Below are positions 1 to 8,692 of a stretch of 64,000 nucleotides of DNA, in pieces (within the stretch, counting starts at the first letter, position 1; every line of letters starts with the position of its first letter). The notes beneath the pieces were generated by a model. That model saw only the letters and a program-made list of their open reading frames with translations. It had not been told where the DNA came from and ran no database searches. Made by a program: the position numbers and the translations under genes. Origin of the DNA: Roseivirga sp. BDSF3-8 (GTDB lineage Bacteria > Bacteroidota > Bacteroidia > Cytophagales > Cyclobacteriaceae); assembly GCF_041449215.1 (NCBI RefSeq), contig NZ_JBGNFV010000001.1, positions 2,269,001-2,333,000 on the forward strand, read 5' to 3'.

Positions 1-29
1 TGAACTGGGGTCTGGACGTAAGAAATTAA
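1..29 (+). CDS. nadK: NAD kinase, C-terminal end only (partial)
   Basis: Only the last eight codons and the stop are inside the window. They read NWGLDVRN then TAA (bases 27-29). A WGLD-x-RN ending is what I recall for NAD kinases of Bacteroidota, and nadK commonly lies just upstream of the porG-uppS-bamA block that follows here. The call rests on this short tail plus synteny, so it is an inference; the neighbouring sequence to the left would settle it. Confidence 0.5.
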
Positions 30-54
30 TTTTTAAATAATTGAAACAAATACC

Positions 55-62
55 TATTTTTG
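55..62 (+). promoter_or_regulatory. Candidate -7 promoter element before the porG-like genes
   Basis: TATTTTTG matches the Bacteroidota -7 consensus TAnnTTTG exactly and lies about 50 bases upstream of the porG-like start, in the gap after nadK. I found no convincing -33 TTTG at the usual 19-21 base spacing, so this is a partial promoter match. Confidence 0.4.
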
Positions 63-113
63 AAATTCAAGCAAAAAAGATAGGAATTTATCAATACAAC
101 TAATTCCGCTAAT

Positions 114-1187
114 ATGAGAAAGCTTTTTCTGCTGCTTGTGGCGTTTTTTCTAGTGGCTTTAGCGTATGACAGCGCAGAGGCACAGATAAACCGTAGGAAT
201 AACCGGAGAATGGCGAACTTCCGCGGTTTTAAAACGAAATTTGGCGGCAGCAGGCGGTATATTTCCCTTGGCTTTAATGTCAATGCACTAAATTACTTTG
301 GTGATATAGCCCCTGCCTCGAACTTTGCCAGTACTGACATATCCTTCACCCGCCCGGGTATAGGAATTAATGCCAGCCTTAGACTTGGCCCTCAGTTTAC
401 TATACGTACTGATCTGATGTATGGCCGGATCAGTTCAAGTGATTACGAGTCTGCTGATATTAATGATGCCACTGCCAGGTACCGCTATGTGCGTAACCTG
501 TCTTTCCGTAATGATATTAAGGAGTTTGCCGCACTAGCCGTGTTTGACTTCAAAGAGAACTCTGGTACGTTTGCCAGCCGGGCAGAATTCACTCCCTACG
601 TTTTTGGCGGTGTATCAGTATTTCACCATGATCCCAAAGCACAGGTTCCCGATTTCTATTACCCAAGCCTGACAGCTAGCCCTCAGCCCTTAGCAAATGC
701 AGGAGATTGGGTTTCATTAAAGGATCTCGGTACCGAAGGGCAATACAGTGATCAATACGCCGTTGAGCCTTATAGCAATTTCCAGCTAGCAGTACCGGTA
801 GGTCTTGGATTTCGCTTTGTTGCGAACCAGGCCATCGACTTCTCAGTTGAATTTGCTTATCGGTTCTTGTTCTTTGATTACATTGATGACGTAAGCGGAA
901 ATTATGTCAACCTGAATGATCTTGATTCTGATCTTGCCCGAGCCATGTCTGATCGCTCTCTGGAGCCTACAGATGTACGTTCAGGTGATTCTAGAAACCT
1001 AGAAAGGGTTCAGGAGTTTATAAGAGTAGATGACAATGGCCGTTTCGCAGGATACGGTTCAGTACCGGAAAGGGCTGACCTGGAAAACCCACGCGGAGAT
1101 GCAGATGATAATGATGCCATATTCATCACCAGGATACAGATACAGTATATAATCGGTGCATCTTTCCGTCGAGCTAAATACAGGTAA
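114..1187 (+). CDS. PorG-like outer-membrane beta-barrel protein (DUF6089 type)
   Basis: Predicted outer-membrane barrel protein of 357 residues. Residues 1-23 form a signal peptide (basic start, hydrophobic core, cleavage near AEAQ). The mature part has alternating hydrophobic and polar residues typical of beta strands and a YFGDIAP segment near residue 61, which I associate with the DUF6089/PorG family. PorG is an outer-membrane component of the type IX secretion system. The position directly upstream of uppS and bamA fits porG loci. Its TAA stop overlaps the ATG of a second, shorter barrel gene of the same type, implying coupled translation. Which of the two is the functional PorG cannot be told from sequence alone. 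Confidence 0.75.
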   Translation: MRKLFLLLVAFFLVALAYDSAEAQINRRNNRRMANFRGFKTKFGGSRRYISLGFNVNALNYFGDIAPASNFASTDISFTRPGIGINASLRLGPQFTIRTDLMYGRISSSDYESADINDATARYRYVRNLSFRNDIKEFAALAVFDFKENSGTFASRAEFTPYVFGGVSVFHHDPKAQVPDFYYPSLTASPQPLANAGDWVSLKDLGTEGQYSDQYAVEPYSNFQLAVPVGLGFRFVANQAIDFSVEFAYRFLFFDYIDDVSGNYVNLNDLDSDLARAMSDRSLEPTDVRSGDSRNLERVQEFIRVDDNGRFAGYGSVPERADLENPRGDADDNDAIFITRIQIQYIIGASFRRAKYR

Positions 1188-1912
1188 TGCATATTACAGT
1201 GAAGACATTAAAAACTTGTAAGGGAAACCCGGCTTTGGGTTTCTCTTTTTTTATGGTGCTTTTTTGCACAATTTTATCAGGAGGTACTGTTAGCGGCCAG
1301 GGCCTAGATGTGGGTATTGGCGTGGGCGGTCTTACTTATACCGGCGACCTGTCTCCGAACTATACATTCAGCGATAACCAGCCAGGAGGGATGGTATTTG
1401 TTCGCCGAAATATGAGCGAAGCGGTGAGTATTCGTGTAAGTATGCTCGGCGGTAGTATGAAGGCCTCGGATGAAGATGCCTATGATATCTATGCTGAGAA
1501 CAGAAATGCTGCATTTGATATTGGCATACTCGAAGGATCCGTAGTCATTGAATATAACTTTCTTCCCTATAAGACCAGTGACCTGGTTAACCTGTCACCT
1601 TATCTCTTTGCAGGCATTGGTGGTTTTGTTTTTTGGGGAGAGGAAGAGAGTAACGCTGAATACAGTAACACCCAGCTAATGATTCCTTTTGGGGGTGGGG
1701 TTAAGTACCTGATTAATCCTAAATGGACCATTGGAGCCGAATTCGGAGCACGAACCACCTTTTTTGATTATCTGGACAATGTCTCTGATAATGCCCAAAA
1801 CCTCAAGAATTTCACTGGTGGCAATTCTCATGATAATGATTGGTATTACTTCCTGGGACTCACTTTAAGCTACAGCTTCTACACAGTACCCTGTCCTTTC
1901 GATGCCAACTAG
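1187..1912 (+). CDS. Second PorG-like outer-membrane beta-barrel protein
   Basis: Protein of 241 residues starting at the ATG that overlaps the previous stop (TAATG). The N-terminus has a hydrophobic stretch at about residues 18-37, ending near VSGQ, that can serve as a signal peptide. The mature part contains a TYTGDLSP segment parallel to the YFGDIAP of the upstream protein, and an FFDYLDNVS segment matching FFDYIDDVS there, so the two are paralogues. Its length is close to that of Porphyromonas PorG as I recall it, which makes this copy a good candidate for the type IX secretion component. It is followed by uppS after about 90 bases. Confidence 0.75.
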   Translation: MHITVKTLKTCKGNPALGFSFFMVLFCTILSGGTVSGQGLDVGIGVGGLTYTGDLSPNYTFSDNQPGGMVFVRRNMSEAVSIRVSMLGGSMKASDEDAYDIYAENRNAAFDIGILEGSVVIEYNFLPYKTSDLVNLSPYLFAGIGGFVFWGEEESNAEYSNTQLMIPFGGGVKYLINPKWTIGAEFGARTTFFDYLDNVSDNAQNLKNFTGGNSHDNDWYYFLGLTLSYSFYTVPCPFDAN

Positions 1913-2000
1913 TGCCGTCACTGCTAAACAAACTAATTTACTGTTTAATAAACCACTGTATTTTCGTACCTTGCGCGTTGTTTTGGGCATCCTGTAGGTG

Positions 2001-2738
2001 ATGAAAGAAATTATAGATCCAAATAATTTACCGCAACATATAGCCGTTATAATGGACGGCAACGGACGGTGGGCTAAAAAGAAAGGGGCAGCTAGAATTT
2101 TCGGGCACCGCAATGCCATTCAAGCCGTTCGTGATGTGACCGAAGGTTGCGCTGAGTTAGGCATTGGTTATCTGACTCTGTATGCATTTTCAACTGAAAA
2201 TTGGGCCAGGCCCAAAGCTGAGGTTGATGGCCTGATGGAATTGCTGGTTCAGACCATTCGTAAGGAAACCAAGACGCTGATTAAGAATAAAGTAAAACTC
2301 CAAACCATTGGCGATGCCGACCGTCTGCCTGAGTCTTGTCAGGAAAACCTGCGAAAGGCTATGGAAGATACGGCCGATCAGGAAAGGCTTACACTTACCC
2401 TTGCGCTCAACTATAGTGGCAGGTGGGAAATAGTCGAAGCCGCTAAAAAATTGGCTGCTTTAGCAGCTGAAGGAAAGATTAGCCCTGATCAAATAGATCA
2501 CGATTTATTTGCCAGCTACCTGAATACAAATAATATACCTGATCCTGAGCTTCTTATTCGAACGAGTGGAGAAATGCGTATTAGCAATTTTCTGCTCTGG
2601 CAAATTGCCTATAGTGAGTTATACATGACTGATGTTCTCTGGCCTGACTTCCGAAAGAAAGATCTGCACGAAGCAATCATCGCTTACCAGAGAAGAGAAA
2701 GAAGGTTTGGAAAGATCAGCGAACAAATGAAACCGTGA
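2001..2738 (+). CDS. uppS: Isoprenyl transferase (undecaprenyl diphosphate synthase)
   Basis: Cis-prenyltransferase that condenses isopentenyl diphosphate onto farnesyl diphosphate to make the C55 carrier lipid for peptidoglycan and surface glycans. The family motif MDGNGRWA is at residues 18-25 with the catalytic Asp19. The C-terminal signature RTSGEMRISNFLLWQ, which binds the homoallylic substrate, is also present. The length of 245 residues is normal. I chose ATG 2001; an adjacent in-frame GTG at 1998 is possible. The stop overlaps a GTG in the bamA frame, so the genes are probably co-translated. The product feeds the same lipid carrier needed by the polysaccharide locus at the right of the window. 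Confidence 0.95.
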   Translation: MKEIIDPNNLPQHIAVIMDGNGRWAKKKGAARIFGHRNAIQAVRDVTEGCAELGIGYLTLYAFSTENWARPKAEVDGLMELLVQTIRKETKTLIKNKVKLQTIGDADRLPESCQENLRKAMEDTADQERLTLTLALNYSGRWEIVEAAKKLAALAAEGKISPDQIDHDLFASYLNTNNIPDPELLIRTSGEMRISNFLLWQIAYSELYMTDVLWPDFRKKDLHEAIIAYQRRERRFGKISEQMKP

Positions 2739-2746
2739 AATCGGGG

Positions 2747-5404
2747 ATGAAGAGAAGTACACTTCTATTACTACTTGCACTGTTTATAATACAGTTAACA
2801 GCCCAGGCACAGATAGGCTTGCGTGGCAGGCAAAATGCCGGAGGGACTCAGAATAATCCTGCCCTTAGTTATACAAACCCCAAGGAGGTTGAGATAGCTG
2901 ATATTACCGTTTCAGGGATTGAGTTTTTGGATAAAAATGCTTTGATAGCCCTAACGGGACTCAAAGTAGGTGACAAAATCCGTATTCCTGGTGACGATAT
3001 TAGCAATGCTATCGAAAAGCTGTGGAATCACGGTATAATCGGTGATGCAGGAATCTACATCACCAAAATGGAAAACGGCCAGGTTTGGCTGGATATCGCC
3101 CTGAAAGAACGTCCACGCCTTTCCAGAATTTTGTTTTACGGAGTTAATAAGACCGAAAAGGCAAATCTTGATGAGAAGATTGGTCTTATACGCGGAAGGG
3201 TAGTTACCGATGCGCTCATTAAAAACACTGAGCTCACTGTAAAAAACTATTTTGTAGAGAAGGGGCATCTGTACGCTGACATTAATATTACACCTACCAA
3301 TGATACCCTGGTGGCTAACAGCGTCAAGCTTGACGTTCGCGTAGATAAAGGTAAGCGTGTTAAAATAAACCGTATTAACTTTTACGGTAACGAAAACTTC
3401 GATGATCAAAAGCTTAAAAGTAAGCTAAAAGAAACTAAAGAACATGCCCGCTTTTCCCTACACAAAGCAATCATAGATGGTGTGGCGTCAATTGACGGTG
3501 AGTTTTTTGATAGTACCTATGATGTTTCAGGGCGTGAGTTTAAAAAATTTTTAGCAGATAATGTTAAGCTCAACTTTTTTAACAGCAGTAAATACATCCC
3601 CTCAGAAGTAAAGCCTGATCTGCAGAACGTAATCACCTTTTACAACAGTAAAGGCTACCGTGATGCCCGCATTGTAAAAGATAGTGTCTATCAGGTAAGT
3701 GAGGATAGGGTAAATGTAGATATCTGGGTAGACGAGGGGATGCGCTATTATTTCCGCGATATAATCTGGACAGGAAATTACGTGTATGAAGATGATATGC
3801 TTGATCGCGTACTAGGTGTTGAAAGTGGGGATGTATATGATATGGAGCTTATAAATAAAAAGCTCACCTTCAATCCTAATGGTACAGACATCAGTTCATT
3901 GTACCAGGATAACGGATATTTATTCTCCAATATTCAGCCTGTAGAAGTTCAGATTGACGAAGATTCTATTGATGTGGAAATGCGTGTCTACGAAGGACCG
4001 CAAGCTACTATCAATAAAATCACTATCACCGGTAATGACCGTACCAGTGACCACGTGATCCTAAGGGAGATCCGTACCTATCCGGGCCAGAAATATAATA
4101 GAAGTGAGATAATCAGGACGCAACAGTTGCTTTCTCAGTTAGGTTATTTTGATCCGGAGCAGATTGGTATCAACCCAATGCCAAACCCCGCCAATGAGAC
4201 TGTGGATATTGAGTATTCACTGGTAGAAAGCCCGACTGACCAGATACAGCTATCCGGCGGATGGGGCGGCCCTATTGGCTTTGTAGGTACACTCGGCCTC
4301 ACCATCAATAACTTTTCTTTAAAGAACTTCACTAACCTTGAAAAGTGGAAGCCCTTACCTAAGGGTGATGGTCAGCGCCTTTCTATTCAGGCACAGGCTA
4401 ACGGACCCCGTTTTCAGAACTACTCTTTCTCCTTTACAGAGCCGTGGCTCGGTGGGCGTAAACCTAATAGTTTCACTGTAGGACTTAATCACTCTATATC
4501 CCGTACTAACTTTTTCGACGCAGACGACTCTAATGATGGGTTTATTAAATTATACAGTGCTACCGTATCATTAGGCCGCCGAATAACCTGGCCGGACGAC
4601 TACTTTGTGCTAAGTAATAGCATTACTTACCAGGTGTATGACCTACTGAATTATGGTAATGTATTTACCTTTTCGACTGGCACAGCAAATGGTTTGACAT
4701 TCAATACTACGCTATCACGGAATAGCCTTGATAATCCCATGTTCCCTAAGAGGGGCTCCTCCATCAGTATGAGCCTGGCACTCACCCCACCCTATTCCCT
4801 TTTCTCAGACAAAAACTATGATGAGCTTGAGAACTCGGAAAAATACAAATGGATAGAGTACCACAAGTGGATGATCGATGCTAAGTATTACATAGGACTA
4901 GCTAATAAACTTGTTCTCGAGACTCGTGCCCACTTTGGCTTTATTGGTAGCTATGGTGATGAAATAGGCGTCGGGCCATTTGAGAGATTCTCTTTAGGTG
5001 GTGACGGCCTAAGCGGACAGAACTTCCTGCTTGGTACCGATGTTATCGGTCTGCGTGGATATCCTAATAATGACCTTACTCCACCGTTTGATATTACGGA
5101 TGAGGCTATCACTGGTGGTGTAACGTATAATAAGTTCGTAATGGAACTCAGGTATGCCCTGTCTACCAACCCCAGTGCGACAATCTATTTGCTTACTTTC
5201 CTTGAGGGAGGTAATAACTGGGGCAATTATCAGGAGTACAACCCCTTTGATATGTACAGGTCTGCCGGGTTTGGTGCGCGAATCTTCATGCCTGCATTCG
5301 GTCTTCTGGGCGTAGACTGGGGATATGGGTTTGATACTGTGCCTGGTCAGTTGGATCGCTCGGGCCCGCAGTTCCACTTCTCAATTGGTGTGTTACCCAG
5401 ATAA
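2747..5404 (+). CDS. bamA: Outer-membrane protein assembly factor BamA
   Basis: Omp85-family protein that folds and inserts outer-membrane barrels. From ATG 2747 the protein has 885 residues and begins with a clear signal peptide (MKRSTLLLLLALF, cleavage near AQAQ). An upstream GTG at 2735 would add four residues. Residues from about 40 to 450 hold several POTRA repeats with KVGD- and YEG-type segments. The C-terminal half is the 16-strand barrel, with conserved SLGGDGLSG and LRGYPNND segments. The position after uppS and before two ompH genes is the classic envelope-biogenesis order. It is longer than Proteobacterial BamA (about 800), as is usual in Bacteroidota. Confidence 0.95.
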   Translation: MKRSTLLLLLALFIIQLTAQAQIGLRGRQNAGGTQNNPALSYTNPKEVEIADITVSGIEFLDKNALIALTGLKVGDKIRIPGDDISNAIEKLWNHGIIGDAGIYITKMENGQVWLDIALKERPRLSRILFYGVNKTEKANLDEKIGLIRGRVVTDALIKNTELTVKNYFVEKGHLYADINITPTNDTLVANSVKLDVRVDKGKRVKINRINFYGNENFDDQKLKSKLKETKEHARFSLHKAIIDGVASIDGEFFDSTYDVSGREFKKFLADNVKLNFFNSSKYIPSEVKPDLQNVITFYNSKGYRDARIVKDSVYQVSEDRVNVDIWVDEGMRYYFRDIIWTGNYVYEDDMLDRVLGVESGDVYDMELINKKLTFNPNGTDISSLYQDNGYLFSNIQPVEVQIDEDSIDVEMRVYEGPQATINKITITGNDRTSDHVILREIRTYPGQKYNRSEIIRTQQLLSQLGYFDPEQIGINPMPNPANETVDIEYSLVESPTDQIQLSGGWGGPIGFVGTLGLTINNFSLKNFTNLEKWKPLPKGDGQRLSIQAQANGPRFQNYSFSFTEPWLGGRKPNSFTVGLNHSISRTNFFDADDSNDGFIKLYSATVSLGRRITWPDDYFVLSNSITYQVYDLLNYGNVFTFSTGTANGLTFNTTLSRNSLDNPMFPKRGSSISMSLALTPPYSLFSDKNYDELENSEKYKWIEYHKWMIDAKYYIGLANKLVLETRAHFGFIGSYGDEIGVGPFERFSLGGDGLSGQNFLLGTDVIGLRGYPNNDLTPPFDITDEAITGGVTYNKFVMELRYALSTNPSATIYLLTFLEGGNNWGNYQEYNPFDMYRSAGFGARIFMPAFGLLGVDWGYGFDTVPGQLDRSGPQFHFSIGVLPR

Positions 5405-5408
5405 GCTC

Positions 5409-5942
5409 ATGAAAAAATTATTCCTACTCTTTGCAATATGCTTTTTTGGCACGCATTATGCAGTATCTCAGAAGTTCGGCTACGTTGACGCCGCTTACAT
5501 TCTGGAGCAGATGCCTGAATATCAGGAAGCCAAGAAAGAGATAAATAAACTATCTTTAGCATGGCAGGATGAAATCAGGAACAAATACAAAGAGATAGAA
5601 GCGGAGTATGACGAGCTACAGGCAGAGGAAGTCCTGCTTACGCCTGAGTTAAAAGCTGAGCGTATGGCTTCTATCCGGCAGATGGAGGAAGAAGCTAAAA
5701 AGCTACAGGACAAGATCTTTGGTTTTGAAGGATTGTTCTTCCTGAAAAAGCAGGAACTGATCAAGCCTGTTCAGGATGAAGTGTTCGAAGCAGTGGAAAA
5801 GGTAGCTAAAAACCAACGCCTTGCCATAGTATTTGATAAAAGTGGTGAACTGGTCATGATATATACCGATCCGGTACACGATTATACAGAATTTGTCCTT
5901 GAAGAATTAGGACTGGTAAAGTCCACCGAGGAAAACGAGTAG
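5409..5942 (+). CDS. OmpH/Skp family periplasmic chaperone, first copy
   Basis: Predicted Skp-like chaperone that holds unfolded outer-membrane proteins in the periplasm for BamA. ATG 5409, only four bases after the bamA stop, gives 177 residues with a short signal peptide ending near AVSQ. The mature start KFGYVDAAYILEQMPEYQEA is the family hallmark. A long charged helical region at about residues 40-125, rich in Glu, Lys and Ala, forms the coiled-coil tentacle. The open frame extends upstream to 5325 inside bamA, but that extension has no signal peptide and is not used here. Confidence 0.9.
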   Translation: MKKLFLLFAICFFGTHYAVSQKFGYVDAAYILEQMPEYQEAKKEINKLSLAWQDEIRNKYKEIEAEYDELQAEEVLLTPELKAERMASIRQMEEEAKKLQDKIFGFEGLFFLKKQELIKPVQDEVFEAVEKVAKNQRLAIVFDKSGELVMIYTDPVHDYTEFVLEELGLVKSTEENE

Positions 5943-5972
5943 TAAGTAATTAATTAGTAAAAAGAATATACC

Positions 5973-6539
5973 ATGAAAAAAAAGCTGATATACGTAGTAG
6001 TTGCGTTATTATTGGCCGTGCCTGCAGTACATGCCCAGTCGGCCGGATTTAAGATCGGATACGTGGATGTGGATTACGTACTGAGTCAGATGCCTGAAGC
6101 AAAAACTATTGAATCTGAGCTGAAATCATACGAAAAGCAGCTTAGCACTCAGCTTCAGAATAAAATCCAGACCTTCCAGGAAAAAGCGAAAGACTTTCAG
6201 GAGAATGGTCCGGGCATGATTCCCGAAGTACGTGCCGATCGCCAGGCTGAACTACAGGAAATGCAAGCCAGTATCCAGGAATTTCAGCAAAGAGCTGAGT
6301 TTGCTATGCAGCAAAAGCGCGGCGAACTCCTTGAGCCTGCATATGACAAAATTCAGGGTGCCATAGACGCAGTAGCCTCTGCCCAGGGATATGACTATAT
6401 CCTTTCTCCTAATGTTGGAGGTATGCCACTGATCCTTTTCGCAAAGAATAAGGACCGGGACAACATTTCAGACGCTGTACTTAAAAACCTGGGTATTACC
6501 CCTAAGCCAGCAGCAGAAGGCACTGAACTTGGAAACTAA
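5973..6539 (+). CDS. OmpH/Skp family periplasmic chaperone, second copy
   Basis: Protein of 188 residues with a signal peptide (cleavage near VHAQ), then KIGYVDVDYVLSQMPEAKT, the same start as the upstream copy. The helical arm at about residues 45-120 is rich in Gln and Glu (repeated FQE and MQ segments), while the first copy is richer in Lys and Glu. The C-terminal part keeps the beta-core pattern YDYILSPN. Gap to the first copy is 30 bases. A strong terminator follows, so this closes the porG-uppS-bamA-ompH operon. Tandem Skp copies are common in Bacteroidota. Confidence 0.9.
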   Translation: MKKKLIYVVVALLLAVPAVHAQSAGFKIGYVDVDYVLSQMPEAKTIESELKSYEKQLSTQLQNKIQTFQEKAKDFQENGPGMIPEVRADRQAELQEMQASIQEFQQRAEFAMQQKRGELLEPAYDKIQGAIDAVASAQGYDYILSPNVGGMPLILFAKNKDRDNISDAVLKNLGITPKPAAEGTELGN

Positions 6540-6560
6540 CAATCATTTTTGTTAACCCAT

Positions 6561-6588
6561 AAACCCCGTCAAACGACGGGGTTTTTTT
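6561..6588 (+). terminator. Intrinsic terminator after ompH
   Basis: A perfect 10-base-pair stem (AAACCCCGTC with GACGGGGTTT), loop AAAC, runs straight into a run of seven T. It sits 22 bases after the ompH stop and just before the LD-carboxypeptidase start, so it should end the envelope operon. Confidence 0.9.
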
Positions 6589-6601
6589 GTTTATTTACAG
6601 C

Positions 6602-7504
6602 ATGCACAGACCAACATACCTTAAAGCGGGAGATAAAGTCAGGATTATATCTACTGCCCGGAAAGTAACCCCGGAAGATATGGACAAAGCTGCCAGTATT
6701 CTTAATGAATGGGGGCTGCAGGTCGTATTCGGAAATAACCTGTTTGAAGACAATCATCAGTTTGCAGGAACGGATGCTCAGCGTGCAGCTGACCTGCAGG
6801 CGGCGATTGACGATCCGCATTGTAAGGCTATATTTTGTGCCAGGGGCGGATATGGCAGCATGCGTATTATAAATGCTGTTAACTGGAGTAATATCATAAG
6901 TAGCCCTAAATGGCTAATCGGCTTCAGTGATATTTCTGTACTCCTTTTCAGGTTGTATTATCTCGGTATAGAATCCATACACGGAATAATGCCCGGTCTT
7001 TTTTCAAAAGATAAGGCGGGAGACTCCGTAGATATGTTGCGAAGGCTACTTTTTTCCGGGCCTGAGCCTATTACAGCCCCTGAGTCTGAGTTCTCCAGAC
7101 ATGGAGAAGCCAGCGGCAGGCTTGTTGGTGGTAATTTGTCAATGATTAGCATTATGGAAGGCACCTCGTTTAATGTCCCTTCCGTTAGTAACATCCTGTT
7201 TATAGAGGATCTGGATGAATACCTCTATCATGTAGACAGGATGATGGTGCACCTTAAGCTTAGTGGAGTACTTGAGAGCCTGGCAGGCCTCGTAGTGGGT
7301 CAAATGAGTGGTATGAATGATAATCCCATACCCTTTGGCAAACAAGCTTACCAGATTATCCATGAACATGTGAAAGAATACCAATATCCCGTAGGGTATA
7401 ATTTCAACATCGGGCACGATTATCCAAACCATCCGGTTATCCACGGAGCTAAATGCACCCTGAAGGTGACTAGCGAGGGAAACGCGAAGCTAAGCTTTGA
7501 TTAA
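6602..7504 (+). CDS. LD-carboxypeptidase (S66 peptidase family)
   Basis: Cytoplasmic serine peptidase that removes the terminal D-Ala from murein tetrapeptides during cell-wall recycling; related S66 members cleave microcin C. The Ser-Glu-His triad is recognisable: the nucleophile elbow RGGYGSMR near residue 81, FIEDLDEYLYHVDRM in the middle, and the C-terminal HDYPNHPVIHGA. ATG 6602 gives 300 residues, normal for the family. The frame extends upstream to a TTG inside the terminator, which I reject. Its TAA shares the palindrome TTAA with the stop of the convergent transporter gene. Confidence 0.9.
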   Translation: MHRPTYLKAGDKVRIISTARKVTPEDMDKAASILNEWGLQVVFGNNLFEDNHQFAGTDAQRAADLQAAIDDPHCKAIFCARGGYGSMRIINAVNWSNIISSPKWLIGFSDISVLLFRLYYLGIESIHGIMPGLFSKDKAGDSVDMLRRLLFSGPEPITAPESEFSRHGEASGRLVGGNLSMISIMEGTSFNVPSVSNILFIEDLDEYLYHVDRMMVHLKLSGVLESLAGLVVGQMSGMNDNPIPFGKQAYQIIHEHVKEYQYPVGYNFNIGHDYPNHPVIHGAKCTLKVTSEGNAKLSFD

Positions 7505-8679
7505 GGGATAATTAACCCCGCTAATAATCCGGCCAGGATAATGAATGGGGCAGGAATTTTTGTGTACAGGAGTGTCATCATGGTGACCAGCATAATGATA
7601 ATGCTGGCGATGTCATCAGACACAGGCTTTAGTAAAATTAAGGCTGCAGCCAACACCAGGCCTGCACTCACTGCTGCTATTCCCTCCAGGGAGGCTTTTA
7701 CAGGTCGGTATTTTTTCAACCCTTCCCAGAACCTTATTACAAAGAAGATTAAAAAAGTGCCTGGCAGGAATATTCCCGCTGCAGCAAGTAGTCCTCCGCC
7801 AATTTGTGCCCATACCCCCTGTTCTTCCATAGCCATAGCTCCTATAAAGGCACTAAACCCAAATGTAGGCCCTGGCACTGCCTGGGCCATACCATAACCG
7901 TTCAGGAAGTCTTCGGAGGTCAGGAACATTTTAAATTCTACAAACTCAGTAAATAAATAAGGGATTAGCACCTGTCCGCCTCCAAAAATAAGGCTACCGT
8001 TTCTATAAAAGTTTTCAAATAGCAACACACCTCTGAAATCCCAGATATTACCCAGTAGGGCGGCGCTTATCAACACGCCCCCCCATAAGTAGAAATTAGC
8101 CCACTGTATGTTCAGCTTTGTTTTCGCTTCTTTAGGCTGGGCCTTGTACCGAAAAGCCGTTACGAGACCACCTGCCAAAATGAGTACCGGGAAGATATAG
8201 GGTGAACGAAAAAAATAACTGGCCACTGCAGCCACTAACATCAGTAGGAGGGCAGTCCGGGTTTTAATGATTTTCAGTGAAATACGGTACGCTGCATAGG
8301 CGACAAAACCTACTGCGATAGGCTGAATAAAACGGGTAAAATCTATCGATATATCTTCCTGCTGAAGGTAAGATAGCCCGAGGGCAGCAGCTATCATGAG
8401 CGTTACAGCTGGTAGTATCCATACTATCAGGGTCAGATATGCCAGGTTCGGTCCCCCTATGCGAAAAGCAATAGCTGTAATAGTCTGCGTGGAAGTAGGA
8501 CCGGGGAGAATCTGACACAGCGCGTTTAGCTCAATCAGTTCCTCCTCGGTCAGGTAAGCCCGTTTAGTTACGAGCCTGTCAAGAAAAATGGCAATATGAG
8601 CCTGAGGCCCTCCAAATGCTGTGAGGGCCATAATGGCTACGTCCCGAAGGAATATGATATACCGTATCCTCTTGATCAA
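7501..8679 (-). CDS. chrA: Chromate transporter family protein (ChrA, two-domain)
   Basis: Polytopic inner-membrane protein of 392 residues with two homologous halves. Each half carries the CHR-family proline motif: LPGPTSTQ at about residue 55 and VPGPTFGF at about residue 260. Around ten hydrophobic segments are visible. Characterised members export chromate, often in antiport; the natural substrate here may be different. The gene starts 13 bases after the oxygenase gene and is probably in its operon. Its stop overlaps the LD-carboxypeptidase stop on the other strand, and no terminator is visible between them. Confidence 0.88.
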   Translation of the reverse strand: MIKRIRYIIFLRDVAIMALTAFGGPQAHIAIFLDRLVTKRAYLTEEELIELNALCQILPGPTSTQTITAIAFRIGGPNLAYLTLIVWILPAVTLMIAAALGLSYLQQEDISIDFTRFIQPIAVGFVAYAAYRISLKIIKTRTALLLMLVAAVASYFFRSPYIFPVLILAGGLVTAFRYKAQPKEAKTKLNIQWANFYLWGGVLISAALLGNIWDFRGVLLFENFYRNGSLIFGGGQVLIPYLFTEFVEFKMFLTSEDFLNGYGMAQAVPGPTFGFSAFIGAMAMEEQGVWAQIGGGLLAAAGIFLPGTFLIFFVIRFWEGLKKYRPVKASLEGIAAVSAGLVLAAALILLKPVSDDIASIIIMLVTMMTLLYTKIPAPFIILAGLLAGLIIP

Positions 8680-8692
8680 AGAGAGATATAGG

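Noticed and set aside
26-283. 85-codon minus-strand open frame at the left edge
   Set aside because: It covers the porG-like promoter and signal peptide region and its translation is AT-driven without recognisable features.
1959-1966. TATTTTCG before uppS as a promoter
   Set aside because: One mismatch to TAnnTTTG and no -33 partner; uppS is probably reached from the upstream porG-like promoter.
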